Assembly (NCBI GenBank): GCA_014383605.1
Contig: JACNHM010000383.1
Coordinates: forward strand, 1-33,524
DNA from: Chloroflexota bacterium
GTDB lineage: Bacteria; Chloroflexota; Anaerolineae; UBA3071
Reading direction: 5' to 3'
DNA length: 33,524 nt
The position numbers and the translations under genes were made by a program. A model generated the notes under the pieces. It was not told the origin of the DNA, did not search any database, and was given only the letters and a program-made list of their open reading frames with translations. Shown here piece by piece: positions 16,408 through 23,541 of the stretch. Within the stretch, counting starts at the first letter, position 1. The number at the start of each line of letters is the position of its first letter.

Positions 16408-16492
16408 AGGCTCCAAAGTTCAAAGGTTCGAAGGTTCAGCCTGGAACCTGCAACCTTCGAACCTGAAATCCTTGAGCCTGGAACTTGCAACC
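16408..16492. repeat. Short-unit array after prepilin peptidase gene
   Basis: It begins at the base after the TGA. Units of 7-8 bp with an AAGGTTCG theme are followed by the complementary AACCTTCG and GGAACCTG. The 3' end supplies TTGCAA, the -35 box of the next promoter. Confidence 0.75.
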
Positions 16493-16513
16493 GCCTACCC
16501 TTTCCGGTATACT
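16485..16513 (+). promoter_or_regulatory. Candidate promoter of the 68-residue gene
   Basis: TTGCAA (16485-16490), 17-bp spacer, TATACT (16508-16513). The -35 box lies in the repeat array. Predicted start near 16520. Confidence 0.5.
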
Positions 16514-16578
16514 GCCTGCCAGGTCGCCGGCGATACGTCGGCAACATCCGCGCCCTGCACGTCGCTGAGAGTTGGGAC

Positions 16579-16785
16579 GTGCCTGCGGACACGCTGAAAT
16601 ACATGGACGACGAGACGCTGAAGGAGCTCCTGGAAACCCACCGGGTCAACCTGCGCCACCTGGAGCTGCAGAAGGCGCAGTACGGCGCGCTGGTTCCCCT
16701 GCACATCGTCAATCAGATCACCAGCACAGAGGGGGAAATCCGCCTGATCGAGGCCGAGCTACAGCGACGATCAGGAGGTTGGTGA
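16579..16785 (+). CDS. Small helical (coiled-coil-like) protein, 68 residues
   Basis: Highly charged and helical: ETLKELLETHRVNLRHLELQ, then VPLHIVNQI and EGEIRLIEAELQRRSGG. This layout (two helices around a P-x-x-I-x-N/x-I turn, ending in an E-I-x-x-I/L-E-A-E-L segment) is one I associate with a small module common in Chloroflexota and Cyanobacteria. That module often occurs at the N-terminus of larger effector or sensor proteins; here it stands alone. The start is GTG 16579, or less likely ATG 16603; no strong ribosome site. Its last 15 bp overlap the convergent galE. A promoter lies about 60 bp upstream. Function unknown. Confidence 0.6.
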   Translation: MPADTLKYMDDETLKELLETHRVNLRHLELQKAQYGALVPLHIVNQITSTEGEIRLIEAELQRRSGGW

Positions 16786-17775
16786 TCGGGGATCAGTTTC
16801 AGCGTAGCCATGAGGGTGCCTGCTGTGCCAGCGCCAGGCGTGCTCGATGATCTCCCGCAAACCGTAGCGCGGCTGCCAGCCCAGCAGGCGGCGAGCCTTG
16901 GTGTTGTCGGCCCAGATCATTGCCGCATCGCCGGGGCGGCGGGGGCCGATCTCCACCTGGAAATCGAGGCCCGTGACCTGCCGCACCACGTCCACGATCT
17001 CCCGGTTGCTGTGACCCCGGCCCGTGCCCAGATTGAAAGCATCGTTGGGATTGCCGGCGGCGAGATAGCGCAGCGCTGCCACGTGCGCTGTGGCCAGATC
17101 GTCCACGTGGATGTAGTCACGGATGCAGGTGCCGTCGGGGGTGGGGTAGTCGTCGCCGTTGATGAAGAAGCGAGGCCGCTGGCCCAGGAGGTATTCCATC
17201 AGCACAGGAATGATGCGGCTGGCCGGCTTGTACTCGTCGCCCAGGCTGCCATCGGCGGCGCCCGAGGCGTTGAAGTAGCGCAGGGCCACGTGCCGCAGCC
17301 CGCGGCTGACGCCGAACCAGATCAGTACCTGCTCAGCCATCAGCTTGGAGGCCCCGTAGACGCTCTCCGGCTTCAGGCTCTCCGTCTCCGTGACCGGCAC
17401 GCTGTCCGGCTGGCCGTAGACCGCGCAACTGGACGAAAAGACGATGTCCTTGACACCATGCTCGGCCATGGCCGTGGCCAGGTTGACCGTGCCCTGGACG
17501 TTGTTGCGGAAGTATTTGGCCGGGTTTTCCATGGACTCGCCCACCTCCACGTAGGCGGCGAAGTGGATGACCCCTGCGATGTCGTGTTCGTCGAAGACGC
17601 GGCCGATCTGTTCGGGGTTGAGCAGATCGCCGACGATGAGCGGGCAGCCGCGCACGGCCTCCCGATGCCCGTACTCCAGGTTGTCGAAGACGACGACATC
17701 GTACCCTTGTCGTTGCAGTTCGGCCACGGTGTGGCTGCCGATGTATCCACTTCCGCCGGTGACCAGGATGGCCAT
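16771..17775 (-). CDS. galE: UDP-glucose 4-epimerase
   Basis: Interconverts UDP-glucose and UDP-galactose for sugar catabolism and cell-surface polysaccharide. The 334 residues contain the NAD-binding GGSGYIG (7-13), the catalytic serine region SSSCAVYG (114-121) and YGASK (Y140, K144). The DNLEYG and GTGRGHSN segments are typical of GalE. The frame stays open 18 codons upstream, but MAILVTGGSGYIG at 17775 is the family start. Its promoter (17882-17909) overlaps the recQ start codon on the other strand. The 3' end overlaps the 68-residue gene by 15 bp, tail to tail. Confidence 0.95.
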   Translation of the reverse strand: MAILVTGGSGYIGSHTVAELQRQGYDVVVFDNLEYGHREAVRGCPLIVGDLLNPEQIGRVFDEHDIAGVIHFAAYVEVGESMENPAKYFRNNVQGTVNLATAMAEHGVKDIVFSSSCAVYGQPDSVPVTETESLKPESVYGASKLMAEQVLIWFGVSRGLRHVALRYFNASGAADGSLGDEYKPASRIIPVLMEYLLGQRPRFFINGDDYPTPDGTCIRDYIHVDDLATAHVAALRYLAAGNPNDAFNLGTGRGHSNREIVDVVRQVTGLDFQVEIGPRRPGDAAMIWADNTKARRLLGWQPRYGLREIIEHAWRWHSRHPHGYAETDPRSPTS

Positions 17776-17810
17776 GGGTTGTCTTTCCTTTCCGTGAGCT
17801 TTAGGGAATA

Positions 17811-17878
17811 AGTACACAAGGGAGCACATCCTTATCTACTTGTCTACTTGTCTACTTGTTTCCTTGTCTACTTCCCAC
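17811..17878. repeat. Octad array between galE and recQ
   Basis: 8-bp units: AGTACACA and AGGGAGCA, a CATC hinge, then CTTATCTA, CTTGTCTA (three times, one interrupted by CTTGTTTC) and CTTCCCAC. It lies in the galE leader and just upstream of the recQ ribosome site. Confidence 0.85.
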
Positions 17879-17881
17879 CCC

Positions 17882-17909
17882 ATTGTACCGCAGGAGGCGA
17901 GGATGTCAA
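17882..17909 (-). promoter_or_regulatory. galE promoter overlapping the recQ translation start
   Basis: Minus strand: consensus TTGACA (17904-17909), 16-bp spacer, TACAAT (17882-17887). The -35 box covers part of the recQ ATG (17903-17905), and the spacer covers its AGGAGG ribosome site (17892-17897). Predicted galE start near 17875, giving a leader of about 100 nt. Confidence 0.7.
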
Positions 17910-20900
17910 AACAGAGCGCTCTCTCTTTGTTGCATACCCGTTTCGGCTTTGAGAGCTTCCGGCCTGGGCAGGCTGAGGCGTTGGAGCACATCCTGGCCGG
18001 ACGGCACAGCCTGGTGGTCATGCCGACCGGCGCTGGCAAGTCCCTGATCTACCAACTGGCCGCCCTGCTGCGCCCGGGCATCACCCTGGTCATCTCTCCC
18101 CTCATCGCCCTGATGAAGGATCAAGTGGATGCGCTCACTGCCTACGGCGTGGACGCCGCGTTCATCAACAGCACTGTGAGTCGCACTGAGCAGCAGCGCC
18201 GCCTGCGGGCCATGTCCCAGGGAGCCTATCAGTTAGTCTACATCGCCCCCGAACGGCTGCGCAGTCGCGCCTTTCAGGGGGCCTTGGCTGACGTCGCGGT
18301 GGGGGTACTGGCTGTGGACGAAGCGCACTGCATCTCCCAGTGGGGCCACGATTTCCGTCCCGATTACCTGCACATCGGCCCCGCCCGCGAGACTATGGGC
18401 TGGCCGGTAACAGTGGCGCTCACGGCCACGGCTACGCCGCAGGTGCAGGAGGACATCGTGGACCGATTGGGTCTGGATGATGCCAGGCGGGTGGTCACCG
18501 GCTTCAACCGCCCCAACCTGACCCTCGAGGTGCGCTACACACCAGGTCCTGCCGACAAGCTGCGTGCGCTGCAAGAGCTCCTTCAGGAAACCGAGGGCGC
18601 AGGTATCGTCTACGTGGGCACGCGGCGGGATGCCGAAGAGGTGGCCGACTTCGCTCGCGACGTGATGGGGCTCAATGCCCGCTACTACCACGCTGGACTG
18701 GAGGCTGAGGAACGCACCGCTGTGCAAGATGCGTTCATGGCCGGTGACCTGCCGCTGGTGGTGGCCACCAATGCTTTCGGCATGGGGATAGACCGGGCCG
18801 ATCTACGCTTCGTCATCCACTACGCGCTACCCGGCACGCTGGAGGCATACTACCAGGAAGCTGGCCGCTCCGGGCGCGATGGGTTGCCTGCCCGCTGCAC
18901 GCTGCTCTATTCCCCCAAAGATCGGGCCTTGCAGGAGTGGTTCATCGAGAACGACGCCCCCAGCCTGGCGGAGTTGCGGGAACTGCACCGTGTCCTGGGT
19001 CAAGTAGCCGGTTCACAGGCGGCACTGGTGGATACTGACGACCTGGCTCTCACCACGGGTCTGAACGAGACCAAGCTGCGCGTGGGATTGAGCCAACTCG
19101 AGACCGCTGGAGCGATGCAGCATCTGGGGGACGAGGGGACGCGGCTCTGGGTGCGCGTTGACCGCCTGCGACGGGACGCACTGCAAGCCGCGGTAGCTGA
19201 TGTTGAGGCCCGCCGCGACCACAAGCGTCGCCAACTGGCGCGCATGATCGCTTACGCCGAGGGGGATGGCTGCCGCCGTCAGGCCATTCTCACCTACTTC
19301 GGCGACCCGGGTCCGGCCGACGCCCCTGATTGTTGCGACAACTGTCGAGCTGACGCTGAGGCTTCCACTGAAACCCGCCGCGCCGAGAGCCAGGCCGAGT
19401 GGGCGGCACTGGTCATCCTGAGCACGGTGGCCGAACTGAGTTGGAACGTGGGACGCCAACGACTGGCACAGGTGCTCAAGGGCTCGCAGGCCAAGGAGGT
19501 CAAGACGAGCGGTTACCAGCGGCTGTGCTACTACGGCAAGCTGGCGACACTGGGTATCAAGGAAATCGAGGGGCTGATTGACCAACTGGTGCGCATGAAG
19601 CATCTGAAGGTGGTGGGAGGCGAATACCCTGTGCTACGGCTCACGCTACAGGGACAGCAAGCGCTGACCAACAAGACGGCTATCCCACTGCGGTTGCCCC
19701 GCCCGCTGCGGCCAGGGGAGCAAGAGCGCCTGCGCGCTGAGCGCAAGGCGGGCGGCACCGTGGCCTACACCGGCCAGTTCCTGGCTCAAGGACTCACCCC
19801 GACTCAGATCGCCACTGAGCGTGGCTTCGCCGAAAGCACCATCTACACGCACCTGGCGCAACTCATCACTGCTGGCGAGGTAGCTTTGGATGCCGTTGTC
19901 CCGACGGACGTGCAAGCGCAGGTGCGAGAGGCCATCCGCGCCGCGGGCAACATGGAGCGTCTATCGCCGATCAAGGCGTTTTTGCCGGAGGAGATATCTT
20001 TTGGCCAGATCATGTGCGTGTTGGCGGCGGAGCAGACTGAAATGCCTACGCTGTCGGACACTGTTCCTGAGCCATCCGGCCCGCCCACGCCTGAAGATGA
20101 GATGTTATTTGAAACATTGCGCGCCTGGCGGCTGGAGCAGGCTCGAGAACGGGCCATTCCCCCCTTTTGCATCTTCCAAGACCAAACGCTGTGGAACGTT
20201 GTCCGTCGGAGACCCGCAACGCTTGAGGAGCTGATCGCTATCAAAGGCATCGGCCCATCGAAATTGCAGGATTACGGTGAGGCGCTATTGGAAATCGTGC
20301 AGGGTCATGCCCCAACCACAACTGCCGACGCCGTGGACGCCTTCCTGTGCCGGCCTCATCCCCGCAGGTTGAGCGGGCCTTGGGCGGCCGGCTGCGCCCT
20401 CGACTTCCACAGCCGCTTTGTGGGTGATCGCTGGGAGCGCAGCGAGACTGGCGAACTGGCCTACCGCTTCAAGTACGGGGGCGAACGCAGCCTGGCCAAG
20501 GAGTTGGCCTGCCGGCTGGCCGACTTCATCGCGGCCCATCCGGATATTGGCCCTGCCGATGGTATCGTTCCTGTGCCACCATCGCCGGGGAAGCGAACCT
20601 ACCAACCGGTTCCGGCTTTGGCCGAAGCGCTGAGCCGACAGATCGGTGTCCCGGCATTGGCCGATGTGCTGATCAAGACCCGCGCCACCCACCCACAGAA
20701 GGAGATGCGCAACCTGGCCCAGAAGCAGGCCAACGTCGCCGGAGCCTTCGCTGTGCAGGACGTTGGCGCGGTGCGCGGCAAGCGACTCCTGGTGCTCGAC
20801 GACCTGGTGGATTCGAGCATGACCATGGCGGAAGTGACCCGCATGCTGTTGCAGGCCGGGGCCGCGCGGGTGACCGTACTGGCTCTGACCAAAACCATCC

Positions 20901-20911
20901 ACGCCGATTGA
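17903..20911 (+). CDS. recQ: RecQ DNA helicase fused to a ComF-like phosphoribosyltransferase domain
   Basis: ATP-dependent 3'-5' DNA helicase, 1002 residues against about 600 for E. coli RecQ. Domains in order: helicase core with Walker A MPTGAGKS (40-47), DEAH box (139-142) and HYALPGTLEAYYQEAGRSGRDG (307-327); RQC zinc site with C457, C477, C478, C481; RQC winged helix (about 490-590). A further helix-turn-helix (about 620-710, LTPTQIATERGFAESTIYTHL) and an HRDC domain (about 732-802) follow. The last part (about 855-1000) is a type I phosphoribosyltransferase fold resembling ComF: KYGGERSLAKELA, DGIVPVPPSPGKR, then a PRPP-type loop LVLDDLVDSSMT (963-974). The ComF zinc finger is absent. 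Start at ATG 17903 with AGGAGG 5 nt upstream. dprA follows with an 8-bp gap. Confidence 0.95.
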   Translation: MSKQSALSLLHTRFGFESFRPGQAEALEHILAGRHSLVVMPTGAGKSLIYQLAALLRPGITLVISPLIALMKDQVDALTAYGVDAAFINSTVSRTEQQRRLRAMSQGAYQLVYIAPERLRSRAFQGALADVAVGVLAVDEAHCISQWGHDFRPDYLHIGPARETMGWPVTVALTATATPQVQEDIVDRLGLDDARRVVTGFNRPNLTLEVRYTPGPADKLRALQELLQETEGAGIVYVGTRRDAEEVADFARDVMGLNARYYHAGLEAEERTAVQDAFMAGDLPLVVATNAFGMGIDRADLRFVIHYALPGTLEAYYQEAGRSGRDGLPARCTLLYSPKDRALQEWFIENDAPSLAELRELHRVLGQVAGSQAALVDTDDLALTTGLNETKLRVGLSQLETAGAMQHLGDEGTRLWVRVDRLRRDALQAAVADVEARRDHKRRQLARMIAYAEGDGCRRQAILTYFGDPGPADAPDCCDNCRADAEASTETRRAESQAEWAALVILSTVAELSWNVGRQRLAQVLKGSQAKEVKTSGYQRLCYYGKLATLGIKEIEGLIDQLVRMKHLKVVGGEYPVLRLTLQGQQALTNKTAIPLRLPRPLRPGEQERLRAERKAGGTVAYTGQFLAQGLTPTQIATERGFAESTIYTHLAQLITAGEVALDAVVPTDVQAQVREAIRAAGNMERLSPIKAFLPEEISFGQIMCVLAAEQTEMPTLSDTVPEPSGPPTPEDEMLFETLRAWRLEQARERAIPPFCIFQDQTLWNVVRRRPATLEELIAIKGIGPSKLQDYGEALLEIVQGHAPTTTADAVDAFLCRPHPRRLSGPWAAGCALDFHSRFVGDRWERSETGELAYRFKYGGERSLAKELACRLADFIAAHPDIGPADGIVPVPPSPGKRTYQPVPALAEALSRQIGVPALADVLIKTRATHPQKEMRNLAQKQANVAGAFAVQDVGAVRGKRLLVLDDLVDSSMTMAEVTRMLLQAGAARVTVLALTKTIHAD

Positions 20912-20919
20912 GGAAAGAC

Positions 20920-21834
20920 ATGAGCAAAGTGCATTGGCTGGCTCTCACGCAAATCGCCGGCATCGGAGGGACAACGGCCCGACGTCTGTTGGAGCGCTTC
21001 GGCAGCGTGGAGGCCGTGTTCGAAGCTACCATCGAAGACCTGGACGCTGTGTCCCGCGTCAGTGAGCGCATGGCGCGGGCCATCAAAGAAGCTCCCCTGG
21101 GCCATCTTGAGGCCGAGTTGCTCTCGCTGGACGATGAAGACATCGGTGTCCTGACCTGGGACGACGAGGAGTACCCGGCCAACCTGCGGGCCGCGACCGA
21201 CGCTCCGCCGCTGCTTTTCCTGCGCGGCGCTGTCGTGTCAGAAGACGAGCTGGCCGTGGCCATCGTGGGCACGCGACAAGCCGGCGCTGAGGGGTTGGAG
21301 ATTGCCGAAACGCTAGGGAAGGAGCTGGCTGCCCGCGGGCTGACGGTGGTCAGCGGACTGGCCTTGGGCATTGACAGCGCTGCCCATCGGGGTGCACTGG
21401 CGGCCGGAGGGCGCACGCTGGCCGTGCTGGGGTCCGGCCTGCGCATCGTCCACCCCCGGAGCAATGCCGATCTGGCTGAATGCATCGCCGCTCAAGGAGC
21501 TGTGCTCTCGGAACTGCATCCCAGCGCACCGCCGAGGGGCCAACATCTCATGGCCCGCGATCGCATCACCAGCGGGCTCAGTCGGACGGTCATCGTCGTC
21601 GAGGCCGGAGAGCGCAGTGGCAGTCTGGACACAGCGGCTCGAGCGCGCAAGCAGGGCCGGTTGGTCTTCGCCGTGGATATCGGCAGTGAGGGCACGTCGC
21701 GGTTGCTGCGCGAGGGGGCGGAGCGGCTGCCCACGCAGGACATCAACTTCAACGCACTGGCCGCCCGCATCGTGGCCCACGCCGTGATACGGGCGGAAAG
21801 CTCACCGCCCCCGCAGCAGATGAGCCTGTTGTGA
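20920..21834 (+). CDS. dprA: DNA-processing protein DprA
   Basis: Binds incoming single-stranded DNA and loads RecA during natural transformation. The 304 residues have an N-terminal helix-hairpin-helix part (TQIAGIGGTTARRLLERFGSV, about 10-30). The Rossmann-like core carries VAIVGTR (113-119), VVSGLALGIDSAAH (143-156), VLGSGL and ARDRITSGLS. The C-terminal winged helix seen in many DprA proteins appears short or absent, since the protein ends soon after the core. The TTG at 20908 is also in frame, but the ATG at 20920 has AGGA 5 nt upstream and sits 8 bp after the recQ stop, indicating coupling. Being joined to a RecQ with a ComF-like domain suggests a DNA uptake or recombination role. Confidence 0.93.
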   Translation: MSKVHWLALTQIAGIGGTTARRLLERFGSVEAVFEATIEDLDAVSRVSERMARAIKEAPLGHLEAELLSLDDEDIGVLTWDDEEYPANLRAATDAPPLLFLRGAVVSEDELAVAIVGTRQAGAEGLEIAETLGKELAARGLTVVSGLALGIDSAAHRGALAAGGRTLAVLGSGLRIVHPRSNADLAECIAAQGAVLSELHPSAPPRGQHLMARDRITSGLSRTVIVVEAGERSGSLDTAARARKQGRLVFAVDIGSEGTSRLLREGAERLPTQDINFNALAARIVAHAVIRAESSPPPQQMSLL

Positions 21835-21843
21835 GGCGCTGCG

Positions 21844-23241
21844 TTACGGCAATATCTTCGCCGGATTCAGGATGTTGTGGGGATCGAAGGCCCGCTTGAT
21901 CCGCCGCATCATCTCTACCTGTGCCTCACCCACGGCCATCGTCAGGTACCCCCGCCGCGTGGCGCCGATGCCGTGCTCCGCCGTCAATTGCCCGTCCAGC
22001 GAGAGGGCCAGCCTGTAGATCGCCTCCCGCGCCGCGGGGACCACTGCCTCCCAGGTGTCCTCGTCCAGATCGTCCTTCAGAATGGTCACGTGCACGTTGC
22101 CATCGCCGGCGTGACCGAAATTCCAGATGCGCACGCCGTGCTCCGCAGCGATCTCCTGAATCCCCTCCAGCAGCAACGGAATCCGCGAGCGGGGCACCAC
22201 CACGTCTTCCATGTGATTGACCGGGCAGGCGTGGTTGATGGCCTCGATGATCAGCCGCCGCGCTTTCCACAGGCGATCGCTGGTCGGACGGTCGCGGGCC
22301 ACCAGCACGTCCAGCGCACCGTTCTCCAGGCAGGTCTCGGCCACTGTCTCCATGTCGGCGTCAATCTGCTCTCGGTGGTTGCCGTCAATGGTGATCAGCA
22401 ATTGCGCCGCCGCCTCGCGGTAGGGGGCTTTCTCCTCCGTCAGCGCCTCACAGGCCTGCACGATGTCCCGCTCCATGAATTCAATAGCCGTGGGCACCAA
22501 CCGCAGCCGGATGATGTCGGAGACCGTCTTGGCCGCCGCGCTGAAGTCGTTGTAGGGAACCAGCAGATCCACGCGCAGCTTGGGCAAGGGCAGCAGCCGG
22601 AAGATCGCCTTGGTGACCACGGCCAATGTCCCCTCGGAGCCGACCAGCAACTGGAGCAGGCTGTAGCCGGTGACGTTCTTGACCAGCTTGCCGCCAGCCT
22701 GGATGATCTCGCCGTCGGGCAGCACCGCCTCCAGGCCGCAGATGTAGTCCTTGGTGGTGCCGTACTTGACGGCCCGCGGCCCGCCGGCGCCTTCGGCGAT
22801 GTTGCCGCCGATGCAGCAGGAATCGAGGCTCGCCGGGTCAGGCGGATAGAACAGGCCCTCCGCCTCCACCGCCCGGTGCAGATCGCCCGTGATCACCCCC
22901 GGCTCGACGGTGACCATCAGGTTATCCTTGTCTATTTCCAGAACGCGGTTCATCTTCTCCACCGAGAGGATGACGCCGCCGCAGGTCGCCACTGCGCCTC
23001 CGCTCAGGCCCTGGCCGCCAGCGCGCGGCACCACTGGGATCAGCTCCCGGCTGGCCAGCTTCATGATCTGCGAGACCTGCCCGGTGTTCTCCACCTTAAC
23101 CACCACCTCGGGGTCAGCTCGCAAGCCCACCGTCTCGTCGTGGGTGTACGGCTCCAATGCCTCGCCGTCCACGATCACGTTTCCCTCACCGACGATGGTG
23201 CGCAATTGCGCCACGATCTCGTTGTCCACTTTTTTGTACAT
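21844..23241 (-). CDS. glcD: FAD-linked oxidase, glycolate/D-lactate dehydrogenase GlcD type
   Basis: Flavoenzyme of the VAO/GlcD family oxidising 2-hydroxy acids such as glycolate or D-lactate. The 465 residues show the FAD-binding PRAGGQGLSGGAV, IGGNIAEGAGGPRAVKYG and GSEGTLAVVTKA. In the C-terminal domain are WNFGHAGDGNVHV, AEHGIGATRRGYL and FDPHNILNPAKI. Two adjacent ATGs exist (23244, 23241); the second has better spacing from AGGAG. glcE and glcF partners are absent, so electron transfer must use another partner or a stand-alone mode; the exact substrate is open. It is convergent with dprA (9-bp gap) and has its own promoter at 23389-23417. Confidence 0.92.
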   Translation of the reverse strand: MYKKVDNEIVAQLRTIVGEGNVIVDGEALEPYTHDETVGLRADPEVVVKVENTGQVSQIMKLASRELIPVVPRAGGQGLSGGAVATCGGVILSVEKMNRVLEIDKDNLMVTVEPGVITGDLHRAVEAEGLFYPPDPASLDSCCIGGNIAEGAGGPRAVKYGTTKDYICGLEAVLPDGEIIQAGGKLVKNVTGYSLLQLLVGSEGTLAVVTKAIFRLLPLPKLRVDLLVPYNDFSAAAKTVSDIIRLRLVPTAIEFMERDIVQACEALTEEKAPYREAAAQLLITIDGNHREQIDADMETVAETCLENGALDVLVARDRPTSDRLWKARRLIIEAINHACPVNHMEDVVVPRSRIPLLLEGIQEIAAEHGVRIWNFGHAGDGNVHVTILKDDLDEDTWEAVVPAAREAIYRLALSLDGQLTAEHGIGATRRGYLTMAVGEAQVEMMRRIKRAFDPHNILNPAKILP

Positions 23242-23287
23242 CATCACTCCTTGACACCCCAGGTGCTTCACAAAGACGAGTCACGAC

Positions 23288-23382
23288 TTGGCGTGAGACG
23301 TACTGCGTGTTGCGTATTGCGTGACGAAACATGCCATCCCGATCCTGCCGGGGGACACAATACGAAACACGTCCTCATACCG
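23288..23382. repeat. Heptad array in the glcD leader
   Basis: Five 7-bp units ending in CGT (TTGGCGT, GAGACGT, ACTGCGT, GTTGCGT, ATTGCGT) at 23288-23322. A second run follows at 23355-23382 on the ACGAAAC/ACGTCCT theme, the complement of the first. Confidence 0.8.
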
Positions 23383-23388
23383 GATCGG

Positions 23389-23417
23389 ATTATACTCTGA
23401 TAGCGCCTCTCCACCAA
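23389..23417 (-). promoter_or_regulatory. Promoter of glcD
   Basis: Minus strand: TTGGTG (23412-23417), 17-bp spacer, TATAAT (23389-23394). The leader of about 140 nt contains the heptad array. Confidence 0.55.
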
Positions 23418-23450
23418 GACAGAACGTGCTCTGTGCTGCGAGACCAGAGT

Positions 23451-23485
23451 ACGCAACACGAAACACGCAACACGAACCACGTCCT
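23451..23485. repeat. Heptad array upstream of the antiporter-like operon
   Basis: Five in-register units: ACGCAAC, ACGAAAC, ACGCAAC, ACGAACC, ACGTCCT. It is complementary in theme to the array at 23288. Confidence 0.85.
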
Positions 23486-23490
23486 TGCAG

Positions 23491-23520
23491 TTGGCGCACT
23501 TTCCCCTTTCGTGTTAGAAT
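23491..23520 (+). promoter_or_regulatory. Candidate promoter of the antiporter-like operon
   Basis: TTGGCG (23491-23496), 18-bp spacer, TAGAAT (23515-23520), 21 bp before the GTG start. Confidence 0.5.
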
Positions 23521-23541
23521 AAACTCCAAGGAGTCAAGATC

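Noticed and set aside
16408..16492. tRNA gene (GGTTCGAA resembles a T-loop)
   Set aside because: The string belongs to the repeat array; no acceptor stem, anticodon arm or D-arm can be laid out around it.
17840..17902. Longer RecQ start (21 extra codons)
   Set aside because: Those codons read through the octad array; AGGAGG sits 5 nt before the ATG at 17903, where family similarity begins.
21877..23400. A 507-codon frame antisense to glcD
   Set aside because: Composition is that of a shadow frame (Gln/His/Asp/Leu-rich), with no domain; the opposite strand has complete FAD-oxidase motifs.
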